Shown piece after piece: positions 24,678-33,526 of a stretch of DNA of 64,000 bases. This stretch comes from Streptomyces sp. MRC013. Its GTDB lineage: Bacteria; Actinomycetota; Actinomycetes; Streptomycetales; Streptomycetaceae. Both the position numbers and the translations under genes were made by a program. Every line of letters starts with the position of its first letter. The stretch's first letter is position 1. The stretch is from NCBI RefSeq assembly GCF_023614235.1, contig NZ_CP094264.1:2666001-2730000 (forward strand). Reading direction: 5' to 3'. Under the pieces are notes generated by a model that was given only the letters and a program-made list of their open reading frames with translations, was not told the DNA's origin and did not search any database.

Positions 24678-25295
24678 TCAGAGCGGGCGCAGCGCCGGTT
24701 CCTTCTGGACGGCGCCGAGTAGACGGTCCAGGGCCAATTCCACGTCTTCCTTCCACGACAGGGTGCTGCGCAGTTCGAGCCGCAATCGCGGATAGACCGG
24801 ATGGGAGCGCACGGTCTTGAAACCGACGGACAGCAGGTGGTCGGCGGGCAGGACACAGGCCGGCTCTTTCCAGCGGGCGTCCCCGAACGCCTCGATGGCC
24901 CTGAACCCGCGCCGCAGCAGGTCCTTCGCCACCGTCTGCACCAGTACCCTTCCCAGCCCCTGCCCCTGATAGCCCGGGGTGATCCACGCGGTCATCAACT
25001 GCACGGCATCGGGGGACACCGGACTGGTCGGAAAGGCCGTGGAACGCGGCACATAGGCGGGCGGCGCGTACAACACGTATCCCACCGGAACCTCATCCAC
25101 ATAGACGACGCGGCCACAAGAGCCCCAGTCGAGGAGGACGGCGGAGATCCACGCCTCCTTTTCGAGTTCCGGCGTTCCCGCTTTGACGGCGGCTTCCCCG
25201 CTGACGGGGTCGAGTTCCCAGAAGACGCAGGTACGACAGCGCTCGGGCAGATCCGGAAGGTTGTCCAGTGTGAGCGGTACCAGCCGACGCCCCAT
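24678..25295 (-). CDS. GNAT-family N-acetyltransferase
   Basis: The product is 205 aa. The acetyl-CoA-binding segment TAWITPGYQGQGLGRVLVQTVAKDLLRRGF is a clear GNAT motif A. An N-terminal CRTCVFWE, reminiscent of a metal or redox site, recurs in this family. The substrate is unknown. It lies downstream of parB on the same strand, 174 bp away, a conserved position in Streptomyces, but nothing in the sequence links it to segregation. Confidence 0.85.
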   Translation of the reverse strand: MGRRLVPLTLDNLPDLPERCRTCVFWELDPVSGEAAVKAGTPELEKEAWISAVLLDWGSCGRVVYVDEVPVGYVLYAPPAYVPRSTAFPTSPVSPDAVQLMTAWITPGYQGQGLGRVLVQTVAKDLLRRGFRAIEAFGDARWKEPACVLPADHLLSVGFKTVRSHPVYPRLRLELRSTLSWKEDVELALDRLLGAVQKEPALRPL

Positions 25296-25468
25296 GAAGG
25301 TTGTCCCTCACTTCCTTCGCCTGCCGTCCCGTGGACAGCGAATGCGCATATCCGAACGCATCGTATCGATCGGGTGATGACTCGCATACGGGAAGACGCC
25401 TAAGGGCGGACCTCGCCCGGGGGAATCCCGGAGCAAGCCCGCCCCCTGTTCCTGACCTACGACGCAGG

Positions 25469-26569
25469 TCAGCTCCGGTTGTCCGCACCCGGATCTTCGG
25501 AGGCCCCCTTGTCGAGAACCCGCCCCTCACCGGGGGCGAGGGTGCCGAGGATGCGGTTCAGATCCTCCATCGAGGCGAACTCGACGACGATCTTGCCCTT
25601 CTTCTGGCCGAGATCCACCTTCACCCGGGTCTCAAAACGGTCCGAGAGACGTGTGGCGAGTTCGCTCAGCGCCGGAGAGACCCGGGTGCCGGCCCGAGGT
25701 CCCTTCGCCTTGGCGTTCCTGCGCGGCTCGGAGGCCATCAGCGTGACGATCTCTTCGACCGACCGGACCGAAAGCCCCTCGGCGACGATGCGGTGCGCCA
25801 ACTCCTCCTGCTCCTTCGGGTCCTCCAGGGAGAGAAGGGCCCGTGCATGACCGGCGGACAGCACTCCGGCGGCGACCCGGTTCTGGACAGGAGGGGGAAG
25901 GCGGAGCAACCGCAGTGTATTGGAGACCTGGGGACGGGACCGCCCGATGCGGTCCGCCAGCTGGTCGTGCGTGCAGTTGAAGTCCTTCAGCAGCTGGTCA
26001 TAGGCGGCAGCCTCCTCCAGCGGGTTGAGCTGCGCCCGGTGCAGGTTCTCCAGCAGTGCGTCCAGCAGCAGCTTCTCGTCCTCGGTCTCACGGACGATTG
26101 CCGCGACGCGCTCCAGCCCGGCCTCACGGCAGGCCCGCCAGCGGCGCTCGCCCATGACGAGTTCGTACCGCTCCGGGGCGACCTGGCGGACGACGACGGG
26201 CTGGAGGAGACCCACCTCCTTGATGGAGGTCACCAGTTCGGCGAGGGCGTCCTCGTCGAAGACCTGCCGGGGTTGGCACGGGTTGGGTGCGATGAAGTCC
26301 ACCGGCAGTTCGGCAAAGTGGACGCCGGCAGGCGTCCCCGCCACGGGGTCACCCTCCGGCCGCTCCCGTACTGCCGCACCGCTCTCGGTGGACGCCGAAT
26401 GGGGCAGAGTCGTCACCTTGGCGGCGGCGATGCCCCGCTCGGCACCCAGCGCCGGGATGGCCGCAGGCGATGTGGACGCCGTTCCGACCGTAGCGGTCTG
26501 CCTCTCCTGCGGAGCGGCGGGAATCAGTGCGCCGAGCCCGCGTCCCAGTCCCCTACGTCGCTCACTCAC
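25469..26569 (-). CDS. parB: Chromosome-partitioning protein ParB
   Basis: The product is 366 aa. It starts [17 protein letters not shown]. The N-terminal CTPase/clamp domain includes [17 protein letters not shown] and the GERRWRA box, the central HTH reads [24 protein letters not shown], and a C-terminal dimer domain ends the protein. It binds parS, spreads, and recruits ParA and SMC; in Streptomyces it organises origins in aerial hyphae before sporulation septation. Its ATG overlaps the parA stop (ATGA), so the pair is translationally coupled. Several parS sites lie around it. Confidence 0.96.
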   Translation of the reverse strand: MSERRRGLGRGLGALIPAAPQERQTATVGTASTSPAAIPALGAERGIAAAKVTTLPHSASTESGAAVRERPEGDPVAGTPAGVHFAELPVDFIAPNPCQPRQVFDEDALAELVTSIKEVGLLQPVVVRQVAPERYELVMGERRWRACREAGLERVAAIVRETEDEKLLLDALLENLHRAQLNPLEEAAAYDQLLKDFNCTHDQLADRIGRSRPQVSNTLRLLRLPPPVQNRVAAGVLSAGHARALLSLEDPKEQEELAHRIVAEGLSVRSVEEIVTLMASEPRRNAKAKGPRAGTRVSPALSELATRLSDRFETRVKVDLGQKKGKIVVEFASMEDLNRILGTLAPGEGRVLDKGASEDPGADNRS

Positions 26570-27651
26570 TGGATCCCCTCCGACATGCTGTGCTGACTGT
26601 GCTGATACTGGTGACCGCCTGTGTGGGCGTGCTGAGCGTCATACCGGATGCCCACCCCCCGGAAGGCGATCTCACGGGCGGCTTCCAGATAGGAGAGCGC
26701 CCCGCTGGAGCCCGGGTCGTACGTGAGTACCGTCTGCCCGTAGCTCGGGGCCTCCGAGATGCGGACTGATCGCGGAATGCTGGTGCGCAGCACGTCATCA
26801 CCGAAGTGGTTGCGCACCTCCTCTGCGACCTGTGAGGCGAGTCTGGTCCGGCCGTCGTACATGGTGAGCAGGATCGTCGAGACGTGGAGGCCCGGGTTGA
26901 GATGGGCCCGCACCAGGTCGACGTTGCGCAGAAGCTGCCCCAGGCCTTCCAGCGCGTAGTACTCGCACTGGATGGGGATCAGCACCTCCGCGCCGGCCAC
27001 CATGGCGTTGACCGTCAGAAGGCCGAGGGAGGGCGGGCAGTCGATGAGGATGTAGTCCAGCGGCTGCTCATACGTCTGGATTGCCCGCTGGAGTCGGCTC
27101 TCTCGCGCCACCAGTGACACCAGTTCGATTTCTGCGCCGGCGAGATCGATGGTGGCAGGGGCGCAAAAGAGACCTTCGACGTCCTTGACCGGCTGCACCA
27201 CGTCGGAGAGCGGCTTACCGTCCACAAGGACGTCATAGATCGAGGGCACCTCCGCATGATGGTCGATCCCCAGTGCCGTGGACGCGTTGCCCTGGGGGTC
27301 AAGGTCGACCACGAGGACGCGTGCCCCGTGTAGGGCGAGGGAAGCGGCGAGATTGACCGTTGTGGTGGTCTTCCCCACGCCGCCCTTCTGGTTGGCGACG
27401 ACCATGACGCGGGTCTGGTCTGGCCGGGGAAGGCCTTGACCGGCGCGCCCCAGGGCCTGCACGGCCAGGGGAGCGGCGGAACCCGTGGAGGCGTCATCCA
27501 GCGGCGGGTGCGTTTCACGTGAAACGTCGTCCCGGGGCGATTCGGTGCGGGGGCCGGGGACCGGGTCGGTCATCGGCCCCGCGATGTTGGCGTCGGACCG
27601 CAAGGATTCACTCTCCTCGGCTTCGGACTCGCGATGAACAGAGCCTGCCAT
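26566..27651 (-). CDS. parA: Chromosome-partitioning ATPase ParA (start uncertain)
   Basis: The deviant Walker [20 protein letters not shown], then [16 protein letters not shown] and [18 protein letters not shown], are typical of ParA/Soj. It moves ParB-bound origins by ATP-driven DNA binding. The conserved part begins near 27420. The N-terminal extension is long and variable; I chose the ATG at 27651 ([16 protein letters not shown]), although its Shine-Dalgarno spacing is poor. An in-frame GTG at 27816, inside a parS, and ATGs at 27762 and 27720 are alternatives. A perfect parS at 27512-27525 is read within the gene as VSRET. Confidence 0.93.
   Translation of the reverse strand: MAGSVHRESEAEESESLRSDANIAGPMTDPVPGPRTESPRDDVSRETHPPLDDASTGSAAPLAVQALGRAGQGLPRPDQTRVMVVANQKGGVGKTTTTVNLAASLALHGARVLVVDLDPQGNASTALGIDHHAEVPSIYDVLVDGKPLSDVVQPVKDVEGLFCAPATIDLAGAEIELVSLVARESRLQRAIQTYEQPLDYILIDCPPSLGLLTVNAMVAGAEVLIPIQCEYYALEGLGQLLRNVDLVRAHLNPGLHVSTILLTMYDGRTRLASQVAEEVRNHFGDDVLRTSIPRSVRISEAPSYGQTVLTYDPGSSGALSYLEAAREIAFRGVGIRYDAQHAHTGGHQYQHSQHSMSEGIQ
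27512..27525. promoter_or_regulatory. parS centromere site inside the parA N-terminal coding region
   Basis: Perfect GTTTCACGTGAAAC. It codes DVSRET in the disordered N-terminal extension of ParA. It lies 6.0 kb left of oriC. Confidence 0.93.
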
Positions 27652-27687
27652 GGCTCCCGGGTCGTGAACCAGCGAGGCCCCGGGTTC

Positions 27688-27714
27688 TGTGGAGGAGCCC
27701 ACTCTTGTGGACAA
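27688..27714. promoter_or_regulatory. DnaA boxes upstream of the parA core
   Basis: A perfect DnaA box lies on the minus strand (27706-27714, complement of TTGTCCACA), and a two-mismatch box sits 18 bases left at 27688-27696. They lie just upstream of the start chosen for parA, so DnaA could influence parAB transcription. If the longer ParA reading is right, they are inside codons. Confidence 0.55.
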
Positions 27715-27800
27715 CTCCATCGCCCCGTCGAGGGGCCTGCGGAGTCGTGGCGTGGCGACCATACGACCGCGACTGAAGATTCCCGGCAACAGTGAGCGAG

Positions 27801-27814
27801 GTTTCACGTGAAAC
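27801..27814. promoter_or_regulatory. parS centromere site between rsmG and parA
   Basis: Perfect GTTTCACGTGAAAC upstream of parA and 72 bases from the rsmG stop. It is the parS nearest to oriC, about 5.7 kb away. Confidence 0.93.
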
Positions 27815-27885
27815 ACGATGCACGCCCCGCAGAGTGGGGGCGTTACGACACTCTGAAACAGGTCATATGAGGACTAAAGCGCCAC

Positions 27886-28596
27886 TCAACGGCGGCGGCG
27901 TGAAGTCCTCGCGGCCTTTGCCCGCTTGGCGGCGAACCGGACACCACCGGGGCTTTCTCCGACCTCCACACGGACCACGGTGGACATCGGGTCGACGACG
28001 CCCCCTCCAACCTGCAGCACAGAGGTACGGACGACACCCAGCTTGCTGAGAGCGGCCCGCGAGTTCTGAACTTCCTCCTCCGCTGTATCCCCCTTCAGGG
28101 CGAGCATCTCACCGTAGGGACGCAGCAAGGGCACGCCCCAGCCCGCCAGCCGGTCCAGCGGGGCGACGGCGCGGGCTGTGACCACATGAACCGGGGGGAG
28201 CTTGCCCAGCACCTCCTCGGCACGGGCGCGCACGACGGTCACATGGTCCAGTCCCAGGAGCTCCACCACTTCCTGGAGGAAGTTCGTCCGCCGGAGCAGG
28301 GGCTCCAGGAGGGTGATCTTCAGATCGGGGCGTACGAGTGCGAGCGGGATACCGGGCAGACCGGCCCCGGAACCCACATCGCAGACGGTGACGCCTTCAG
28401 GCACCACCTCGGAGAGCACTGCGCAGTTCAGCAGGTGCCTTTCCCACAACCGCGGCACCTCACGGGGGCCGATGAGACCGCGCTTCACCCCTGCCTCCGC
28501 GAGCAACTCCGCGTATCGAACCGCTTCCGGGAAGAACTCGCCGAACACCGTGTGCGCCTCCTGGGGCGCAGGGGGAAGTTCCTCTGCCTCGGACAC
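27886..28596 (-). CDS. rsmG: 16S rRNA (guanine-527-N7) methyltransferase
   Basis: The product is 236 aa. RHLLNCAVLSEVVP and the SAM-binding VCDVGSGAGLPGIPLALVRPDLKITLLEP are diagnostic. It methylates G527 of 16S rRNA; loss of RsmG gives low-level streptomycin resistance and, in Streptomyces, can raise antibiotic production. I chose the GTG at 28596 (VSEAEELPPAP) because GAAGGA lies 9 bases upstream; an earlier GTG at 28620 lacks a site. It lies between jag and parA in the conserved minus-strand order. Confidence 0.95.
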   Translation of the reverse strand: MSEAEELPPAPQEAHTVFGEFFPEAVRYAELLAEAGVKRGLIGPREVPRLWERHLLNCAVLSEVVPEGVTVCDVGSGAGLPGIPLALVRPDLKITLLEPLLRRTNFLQEVVELLGLDHVTVVRARAEEVLGKLPPVHVVTARAVAPLDRLAGWGVPLLRPYGEMLALKGDTAEEEVQNSRAALSKLGVVRTSVLQVGGGVVDPMSTVVRVEVGESPGGVRFAAKRAKAARTSRRRR

Positions 28597-28649
28597 GGGA
28601 ACCGTCCTTCCGTACCGCACTGGGTGGCTGACTATCGGGCTGACAGAGA

Positions 28650-28679
28650 TCGGCCCCGCCTGCGAACAGACGGGGCCGA
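28650..28679 (-). terminator. Hairpin between jag and rsmG
   Basis: Arms TCGGCCCCG (28650-28658) and CGGGGCCGA (28671-28679) pair perfectly and extend inward by four bases with one mismatch. It lies 13 bases past the jag stop, so it may end or attenuate the rpmH-to-jag transcript. Confidence 0.6.
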
Positions 28680-28691
28680 CACTACGGGGGA

Positions 28692-29198
28692 TCAGGCAGG
28701 GAGCACGACGACGAAGCGCTGCGGCTCCTCGCCCTCGGACTCGCTGCTCAGACCGGCGGCGGCGACCGCGTCGTGGACGACCTTGCGCTCGAAGGGGGTC
28801 ATCGGCTTCAGCCTCACAGGCTCGCCGGTGTTCCTGGCCTCGTCCGCGGCCTTGGCACCCAGTTCGGTCAGTTCGGCGCGCTTCTTGGCCCGGAAGCCGG
28901 CGATGTCCAGCATGAGCCGGCTACGATCACCGGTCTCACGATGCACCGCGAGGCGCGTGAGCTCCTGCAGCGCCTCCAGCACCTCACCGTCGCGGCCTAC
29001 GAGCTTCTGCAGGTCGTGGCCCGTGTCGCTGATGATCGAGACCGCGGCGCGGTCCCCCTCGACGTCCATGTCGATGTCACCGTCGAGGTCGGCGATGTCG
29101 AGCAGGCCCTCGAGGTAGTCGGCCGCGATCTCACCCTCCTGCTCCAGGCGGGTCAGGGTGTCGTCACCCTGGGAGGCGAGCGTGGTGCCTTCCGTCAC
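28692..29198 (-). CDS. jag: Jag/KhpB-type RNA-binding protein (KH + R3H)
   Basis: The product is 168 aa. The KH domain centres on LVGRDGEVLEALQELTRLAVHRETGDRSRLMLDIAGFRAKKR, and the C-terminal R3H region is RLKPMTPFERKVVHDAVAAAG. It binds RNA and in several bacteria influences cell-wall growth. The GTG at 29198 has AAGGAG 8 bases upstream and 14 nt separate it from the yidC stop, so a longer upstream reading is rejected. Members outside actinobacteria have an extra Jag-N domain, which is absent here. Confidence 0.92.
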   Translation of the reverse strand: MTEGTTLASQGDDTLTRLEQEGEIAADYLEGLLDIADLDGDIDMDVEGDRAAVSIISDTGHDLQKLVGRDGEVLEALQELTRLAVHRETGDRSRLMLDIAGFRAKKRAELTELGAKAADEARNTGEPVRLKPMTPFERKVVHDAVAAAGLSSESEGEEPQRFVVVLPA

Positions 29199-29212
29199 GG
29201 ATGGACTCCTTC

Positions 29213-30433
29213 TTACTTCTTCGACGACGGGTGCTTGGGCCGCTGCTGGCCCTTGCGCTGTCCGGACTTGGCTTGACGTGCGGAGGCGGTCTTCCCCGGC
29301 TGTTCGGACTTCGCCTCGCCCGTCTTCTCCAGGGAGGGCTTGGCGGTGCCCGGCTGCACGGTGGCGGCCTGGCGCTTCGCCTTCGTCTGGCGCTTGGGCT
29401 GCTGGCGGCGCACCGCCGCGGCCTCCGCCTCGACCTCGGCCGGGTCGGCCCTCCGCACCGTGCCGTCCGCCTGGGCGGTGAAGCCGGCCTTGGTGAGGCT
29501 GCCGATGAAACGGCGCTCGTTGTCGTTGCGGTCCGGCCCCTTGGCGACGATGGCCTGGATGACGTTGCGCTTGCGGCGGCCGCGCACTTCGCCGTGGTGG
29601 CTGATGCTCTTGAGGAGTCGCTGCAGGTAGTGGTCCTGGGCTTTGCTGCCCGGCGTCGGGTTCTGGTTGATCACGTACATCTGCTGGCCCATGGTCCACA
29701 CGTTGGTGGTCAGCCAGTAGACGAGGACGCCGACGGGGAAGTTGACGCCCATCACGGCGAAGATGAGCGGGAAGATGTACATCAGCATCTTCTGCTGCTG
29801 CATGTACGGAGTCTTCACCGTCAGGTCGACGTTCTTCTGCATCAGCTGGCGCTGGGTGAAGAACTGCGACGCCGACATCAGCACGATCATGATCGCGGTG
29901 ACGACGCGGACATCGGTCAGCGAGGCGTTGAGCGCCCCGACCGTGCCGGGGTCGTCCGTGAACTTCGCGGCGATCGGCGCACCGAAGATGTGGGCCTCAC
30001 GCGCGCTGTCGACCAGCTGCTGGTTGAGGCTGCCGATCGTGTCGCCCGAGGCGATCTTGCTGAGCACGTGGTAGAGCGCGAAGAAGAACGGCGACTGCAG
30101 GAGGATGGGGAGGCACGAGGAGAGCGGGTTGGTACCCGTCTCCTTGTAGAGCTTCATCATCTCTTCCGACTGGCGCTGCCGGTCGTTCTTGTAGCGCTCC
30201 TGGATGGCTTTCATCTTCGGCTGGAGCGCCTGCATGTTCCGCATCGACTTGATCTGCTTCACGAAGAGCGGGATCAGGCAGATACGGATGAGGATCACCA
30301 GGGACACGATGGACAGACCCCAGGCCCACCCCGTGTCAGGCCCGAAGATCGCCCCGTACAGCTTGTGGAACTGGACGATGATCCACGAGACAGGTCCGGT
30401 GATGAAACTGAACAGATTTCCAATCGTGTCCAC
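29213..30433 (-). CDS. yidC: Membrane protein insertase YidC/Oxa1
   Basis: The product is 406 aa. It has five hydrophobic spans, including [41 protein letters not shown] and [21 protein letters not shown], the Oxa1/YidC core with the hydrophilic-groove arginine in [10 protein letters not shown] long basic C-terminal tail ([14 protein letters not shown]…) can contact ribosomes. It inserts proteins into the cytoplasmic membrane. The GTG at 30433 follows AAGGAG. It is gram-positive in type, without the large periplasmic domain. Confidence 0.95.
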   Translation of the reverse strand: MDTIGNLFSFITGPVSWIIVQFHKLYGAIFGPDTGWAWGLSIVSLVILIRICLIPLFVKQIKSMRNMQALQPKMKAIQERYKNDRQRQSEEMMKLYKETGTNPLSSCLPILLQSPFFFALYHVLSKIASGDTIGSLNQQLVDSAREAHIFGAPIAAKFTDDPGTVGALNASLTDVRVVTAIMIVLMSASQFFTQRQLMQKNVDLTVKTPYMQQQKMLMYIFPLIFAVMGVNFPVGVLVYWLTTNVWTMGQQMYVINQNPTPGSKAQDHYLQRLLKSISHHGEVRGRRKRNVIQAIVAKGPDRNDNERRFIGSLTKAGFTAQADGTVRRADPAEVEAEAAAVRRQQPKRQTKAKRQAATVQPGTAKPSLEKTGEAKSEQPGKTASARQAKSGQRKGQQRPKHPSSKK

Positions 30434-30436
30434 TAA

Positions 30437-30763
30437 TCAGGCTCCTTGAGCGTTGGGCGAGGTCTCTGCGGCCGGGCTCGCCCCGTCGGAGCGCCCACCC
30501 CTGTCGCCGCGCAGCCGTGCGCGCAGCAGTTCGTGCCAGCGGGGGCGCCTGCGCGGCGGCACGTGGTCCACTCCGCCGGGCGACCAGGGATTGCAGCGCA
30601 GGATGCGCCAAGCGGTGAGGGCCGTGCCCTTGACGGCGCCGTGCCGGTCGATCGCGGTGTATCCGTAGTGGGAACACGACGGGTAGTACCTGCAGACGGG
30701 GCCCAGGAGGGGGCTGATCGTCCACTGGTAGAACTTGATCAGGGCCAGCAGCGGGTACTTCAT
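30437..30763 (-). CDS. yidD: Membrane protein insertion efficiency factor YidD
   Basis: The product is 108 aa. It has the YidD core [32 protein letters not shown] and [16 protein letters not shown] with three conserved cysteines, followed by an Arg-rich tail that is longer than in proteobacteria. It aids YidC-dependent insertion. The ATG overlaps the rnpA stop by 4 bases (ATGA), and yidC follows after 3 nt, so rnpA-yidD-yidC are tightly coupled. Confidence 0.93.
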   Translation of the reverse strand: MKYPLLALIKFYQWTISPLLGPVCRYYPSCSHYGYTAIDRHGAVKGTALTAWRILRCNPWSPGGVDHVPPRRRPRWHELLRARLRGDRGGRSDGASPAAETSPNAQGA

Positions 30764-31131
30764 CGCGTGCCCCCTCCCAGGAGCCGCTGGAAGGCGGCGT
30801 CCAGGTCTCGGGCCAGCTGTGCGTGGTCGGCGTCACCCGCGCCGGGCAGCGCCCGTACCACCACCAGGCTACCGGGGGGCAGCAGGACGAGGCGCTCTCG
30901 CACCAGGTGCCGCAGCCTGCGCTTCACCTGGTTGCGGACGACCGCCCCGCCGACGGCCTTGCTGACGACGAAACCCGCACGCGTCGGGGGAGCACTCTCC
31001 CCCGACGCGTGCGGGTCCGTTGCACCGCTGCGTAGGTGGACGACGAGGCTCGGGCGGCCTGCCCGACGCCCTCGCCGTACAGCGATCGCGAAGTCCTCGC
31101 GCCGCCTCAGCCGATTCTCGGAAGGCAGCAC
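30760..31131 (-). CDS. rnpA: Ribonuclease P protein component
   Basis: The product is 123 aa. The start [24 protein letters not shown] and the RNA-binding signature [16 protein letters not shown] are diagnostic. It assists RNase P RNA in trimming tRNA 5' leaders. The GTG at 31131 is chosen on homology, and the gene follows rpmH with an 18-nt gap. Within the gene, 30973-31016 forms a perfect 20-bp-arm hairpin that is unusually stable for coding DNA. Confidence 0.94.
   Translation of the reverse strand: MLPSENRLRRREDFAIAVRRGRRAGRPSLVVHLRSGATDPHASGESAPPTRAGFVVSKAVGGAVVRNQVKRRLRHLVRERLVLLPPGSLVVVRALPGAGDADHAQLARDLDAAFQRLLGGGTR
30973..31016. repeat. Perfect inverted repeat (20-bp arms, 4-nt loop) inside rnpA
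   Basis: Left arm 30973-30992 and right arm 30997-31016 are exact reverse complements around CACT. It lies in frame within rnpA (codons for [14 protein letters not shown]), so the DNA is both coding and strongly hairpin-forming. It could act as an mRNA stability element or attenuator between rpmH and yidD-yidC. Confidence 0.92.
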
Positions 31132-31149
31132 GTCATGACCTGACCGCGA

Positions 31150-31287
31150 TCAGGCGGACAGGCGGGTGCGACCCTTGCTGCGGCGGGACGCGAGAATCGC
31201 GCGGCCAGCACGCGTACGCATGCGCAGGCGGAAGCCGTGGGTCTTGGCGCGACGACGGTTGTTCGGCTGGAAGGTGCGCTTGCTCAC
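31150..31287 (-). CDS. rpmH: Large-subunit ribosomal protein bL34
   Basis: This 45-aa gene is too short for most ORF filters. The product begins [19 protein letters not shown] and ends SKGRTRLSA, an unmistakable, very basic bL34. The GTG at 31287 has TGGAG 10 bases upstream. It is divergent from dnaA across a 361-bp region, the universal arrangement at bacterial origins. Confidence 0.97.
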   Translation of the reverse strand: MSKRTFQPNNRRRAKTHGFRLRMRTRAGRAILASRRSKGRTRLSA

Positions 31288-31648
31288 TCGGGGGCTCCAG
31301 AAATGATTCGTGGGGTGGCGGGGTATCGCTTGGCTGTCACCGTGCGCCCACGAGTAGCTCGCAATACGCCCGAGTGCACCGCTGAACGGTCACGCGATGT
31401 GACCTTTGCCCATCGGAGGCAGGCGGCAGCAGCCATCGACAACTCGACCTGGTTACGGTACGCGCGGCTACGCCATCCGGTCAAACCAGCGGCCCGACGG
31501 CGCACACTATGCACAGGCTGTGGACAACAACTTGAACCACGCGAGCCGCCGCGACTACCGTGACGGGACCCGCATTCCTTTCCTGCCTGTCCTTCCCATC
31601 CCGTCCCGAGAAGCACACATTCGCGGGACCTGCGAGAGAGCGTGCCCC
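31288..31648. promoter_or_regulatory. rpmH/dnaA divergent promoter region with DnaA box
   Basis: A 361-bp intergenic region between the diverging rpmH and dnaA genes. A perfect DnaA box (complement of TTGTCCACA) lies at 31519-31527, 122 bases upstream of the dnaA GTG, so DnaA autoregulation is likely, as known in other bacteria. I could not place -35/-10 elements with confidence. Confidence 0.7.
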
Positions 31649-33526
31649 GTGGCTGACGTACCTGCCGATCTTGCCGCAGTGTGGCCACGAGTGCTGGAGC
31701 AGCTCCTCGGCGAGGGGCAGCAGGGCATCGAGCCGAAGGACAAGCAGTGGGTCGAGCGCTGCCAGCCCCTCGCGCTGGTGGCCGACACCGCCCTCCTCGC
31801 CGTCCCCAACGAGTGGGGCAAGCGCGTTCTGGAGGGCCGCCTGGCGCCGCTGATCAGCGACACGCTCAGCCGTGAGTGCGGTCGGCCGATCCGGATCGCC
31901 ATCACCGTCGACGACTCCGCGGGCGACCAGTCCCCGCCGTCGGCCCCCCGGAGCGGCACCAACCGGAGCGCCCGCGTTACGAGGACGGCGGGCAGGGCTA
32001 CGACGAGCGCGGCCAGGGAGATCCGTACGACGTGTACGGGCGGTCCGGAGCGGACGACGGGCTGCCGTCCGTGCGCCCCGCCTACCCCGACTACCAGCAG
32101 CAGCGCCCGGAGCCCGGAGCGTGGCCGCACGTCCGGGAGGACCTGCCCTGGCAGCAGCCGCGTCCGGTCGGCTTCCAGGACCGCGATCCGTACGCGACGG
32201 TCCGCCCGCAGCAGCCGCACCACGACTACGGCGCCCCGCAGGGCCCCGAGCACGGGGGATACGACTCCTCCCGCACGGAGCGAGGGGAGCAACCCGACCC
32301 ACGGGACCGGAGCCGGCCGGGCGGGCCCGCGGCCTCCGGAGGCCCGGGGGTCCGGGGCGGGGCCGGGGGCCGCGGCGTGCCGGGGCCCGGACCGGTCGGC
32401 GGCCACGGACCCGGGGCGGGCCCGGGGCCGGTGGGCGGCGTGGGGGGGGCCGGGCCGGAGCGGTTCCGGCGGCACGGGCGGGCCCGGGGAGCAGCACGCC
32501 CGGCTGAACCCGAAGTACCTGTTCGACACGTTCGTCATCGGTTCGTCCAACCGCTTCGCCCACGCGGCGGCGGTCGCGGTCGCCGAGGCGCCGGCCAAGG
32601 CGTACAACCCCCTCTTCATCTACGGGGAGTCGGGCCTCGGCAAGACGCACCTGCTGCACGCGATCGGGCACTACGCGCGCAGCCTCTACCCGGGGACGCG
32701 GGTGCGGTACGTGAGCTCGGAGGAGTTCACCAACGAGTTCATCAACTCCATCCGCGACGGCAAGGGCGACACGTTCCGCAAGCGCTACCGGGACGTGGAC
32801 ATCCTGCTCGTGGACGACATCCAGTTCCTGGCGAGCAAGGAGTCGACGCAGGAGGAGTTCTTCCACACCTTCAACACGCTCCACAACGCCAACAAGCAGA
32901 TCGTGCTCTCCTCCGACCGGCCGCCCAAGCAGCTGATGACGCTGGAGGACCGGCTGCGCAACCGCTTCGAGTGGGGCCTCACCACGGACGTCCAACCGCC
33001 GGAACTGGAGACGCGCATCGCGATCCTCCGGAAGAAGGCGGTGCAGGAGCAGCTCAACGCCCCCCCGGAGGTGCTGGAGTTCATCGCGTCTCGGATCTCG
33101 CGGAACATCCGGGAGCTGGAGGGCGCGCTGATCAGGGTGACGGCGTTCGCGAGCCTCAACCGCCAGCCGGTGGACCTGGTGCTCACCGAGAGCGTGCTGA
33201 AGGACCTGATCCCGGGCGGCGAGGACACGGCGCCGGAGATCACCGCGGGCGCCATCATGGCGGCGACGGCCGACTACTTCGGGCTGACGGTCGAGGACCT
33301 GTGCGGCTCGTCGCGCAGCAGGGTCCTGGTGACGGCGCGGCAGATCGCGATGTACCTGTGCCGGGAGCTGACCGACCTGTCACTGCCGAAGATCGGTGCG
33401 CAGTTCGGCGGGCGGGACCACACCACGGTCATGCACGCGGACCGGAAGATCCGTGCGCTGATGGCGGAGCGGCGCTCCATCTACAACCAGGTGACCGAGC
33501 TGACGAACCGCATCAAGAACGGCTGA
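31649..33526 (+). CDS. dnaA: Chromosomal replication initiator DnaA (two compensating frameshifts in this sequence)
   Basis: It starts at GTG 31649 ([22 protein letters not shown], domain I). At the C6 run 31944-31949 the family sequence moves to another frame (domain [19 protein letters not shown]), and it returns at the G8 run 32442-32449 into the AAA+ domain. Changing C6 to C7 and G8 to G7 gives one 625-aa protein. GESGLGKT (Walker A) and LLVDDIQFL (Walker B) follow, then the DNA-binding domain with [11 protein letters not shown]. The long Pro/Arg/Gly-rich domain II is a Streptomyces trait. DnaA is essential, so indel errors are the likely cause. It melts oriC and loads helicase. Confidence 0.93.
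   Translation: MADVPADLAAVWPRVLEQLLGEGQQGIEPKDKQWVERCQPLALVADTALLAVPNEWGKRVLEGRLAPLISDTLSRECGRPIRIAITVDDSAGDQSPPSAPRSGTNRSARVTRTAGRATTSAAREIRTTCTGGPERTTGCRPCAPPTPTTSSSARSPERGRTSGRTCPGSSRVRSASRTAIRTRRSARSSRTTTTAPRRAPSTGDTTPPARSEGSNPTHGTGAGRAGPRPPEARGSGAGPGAAACRGPDRSAATDPGRARGRWAAWGGPGRSGSGGTGGPGEQHARLNPKYLFDTFVIGSSNRFAHAAAVAVAEAPAKAYNPLFIYGESGLGKTHLLHAIGHYARSLYPGTRVRYVSSEEFTNEFINSIRDGKGDTFRKRYRDVDILLVDDIQFLASKESTQEEFFHTFNTLHNANKQIVLSSDRPPKQLMTLEDRLRNRFEWGLTTDVQPPELETRIAILRKKAVQEQLNAPPEVLEFIASRISRNIRELEGALIRVTAFASLNRQPVDLVLTESVLKDLIPGGEDTAPEITAGAIMAATADYFGLTVEDLCGSSRSRVLVTARQIAMYLCRELTDLSLPKIGAQFGGRDHTTVMHADRKIRALMAERRSIYNQVTELTNRIKNG

Noticed and set aside
25381..25440. A terminator between parB and the GNAT gene
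   Set aside because: The inverted GGGCGG/CCGCCC match is short and interrupted, so it is not convincing.
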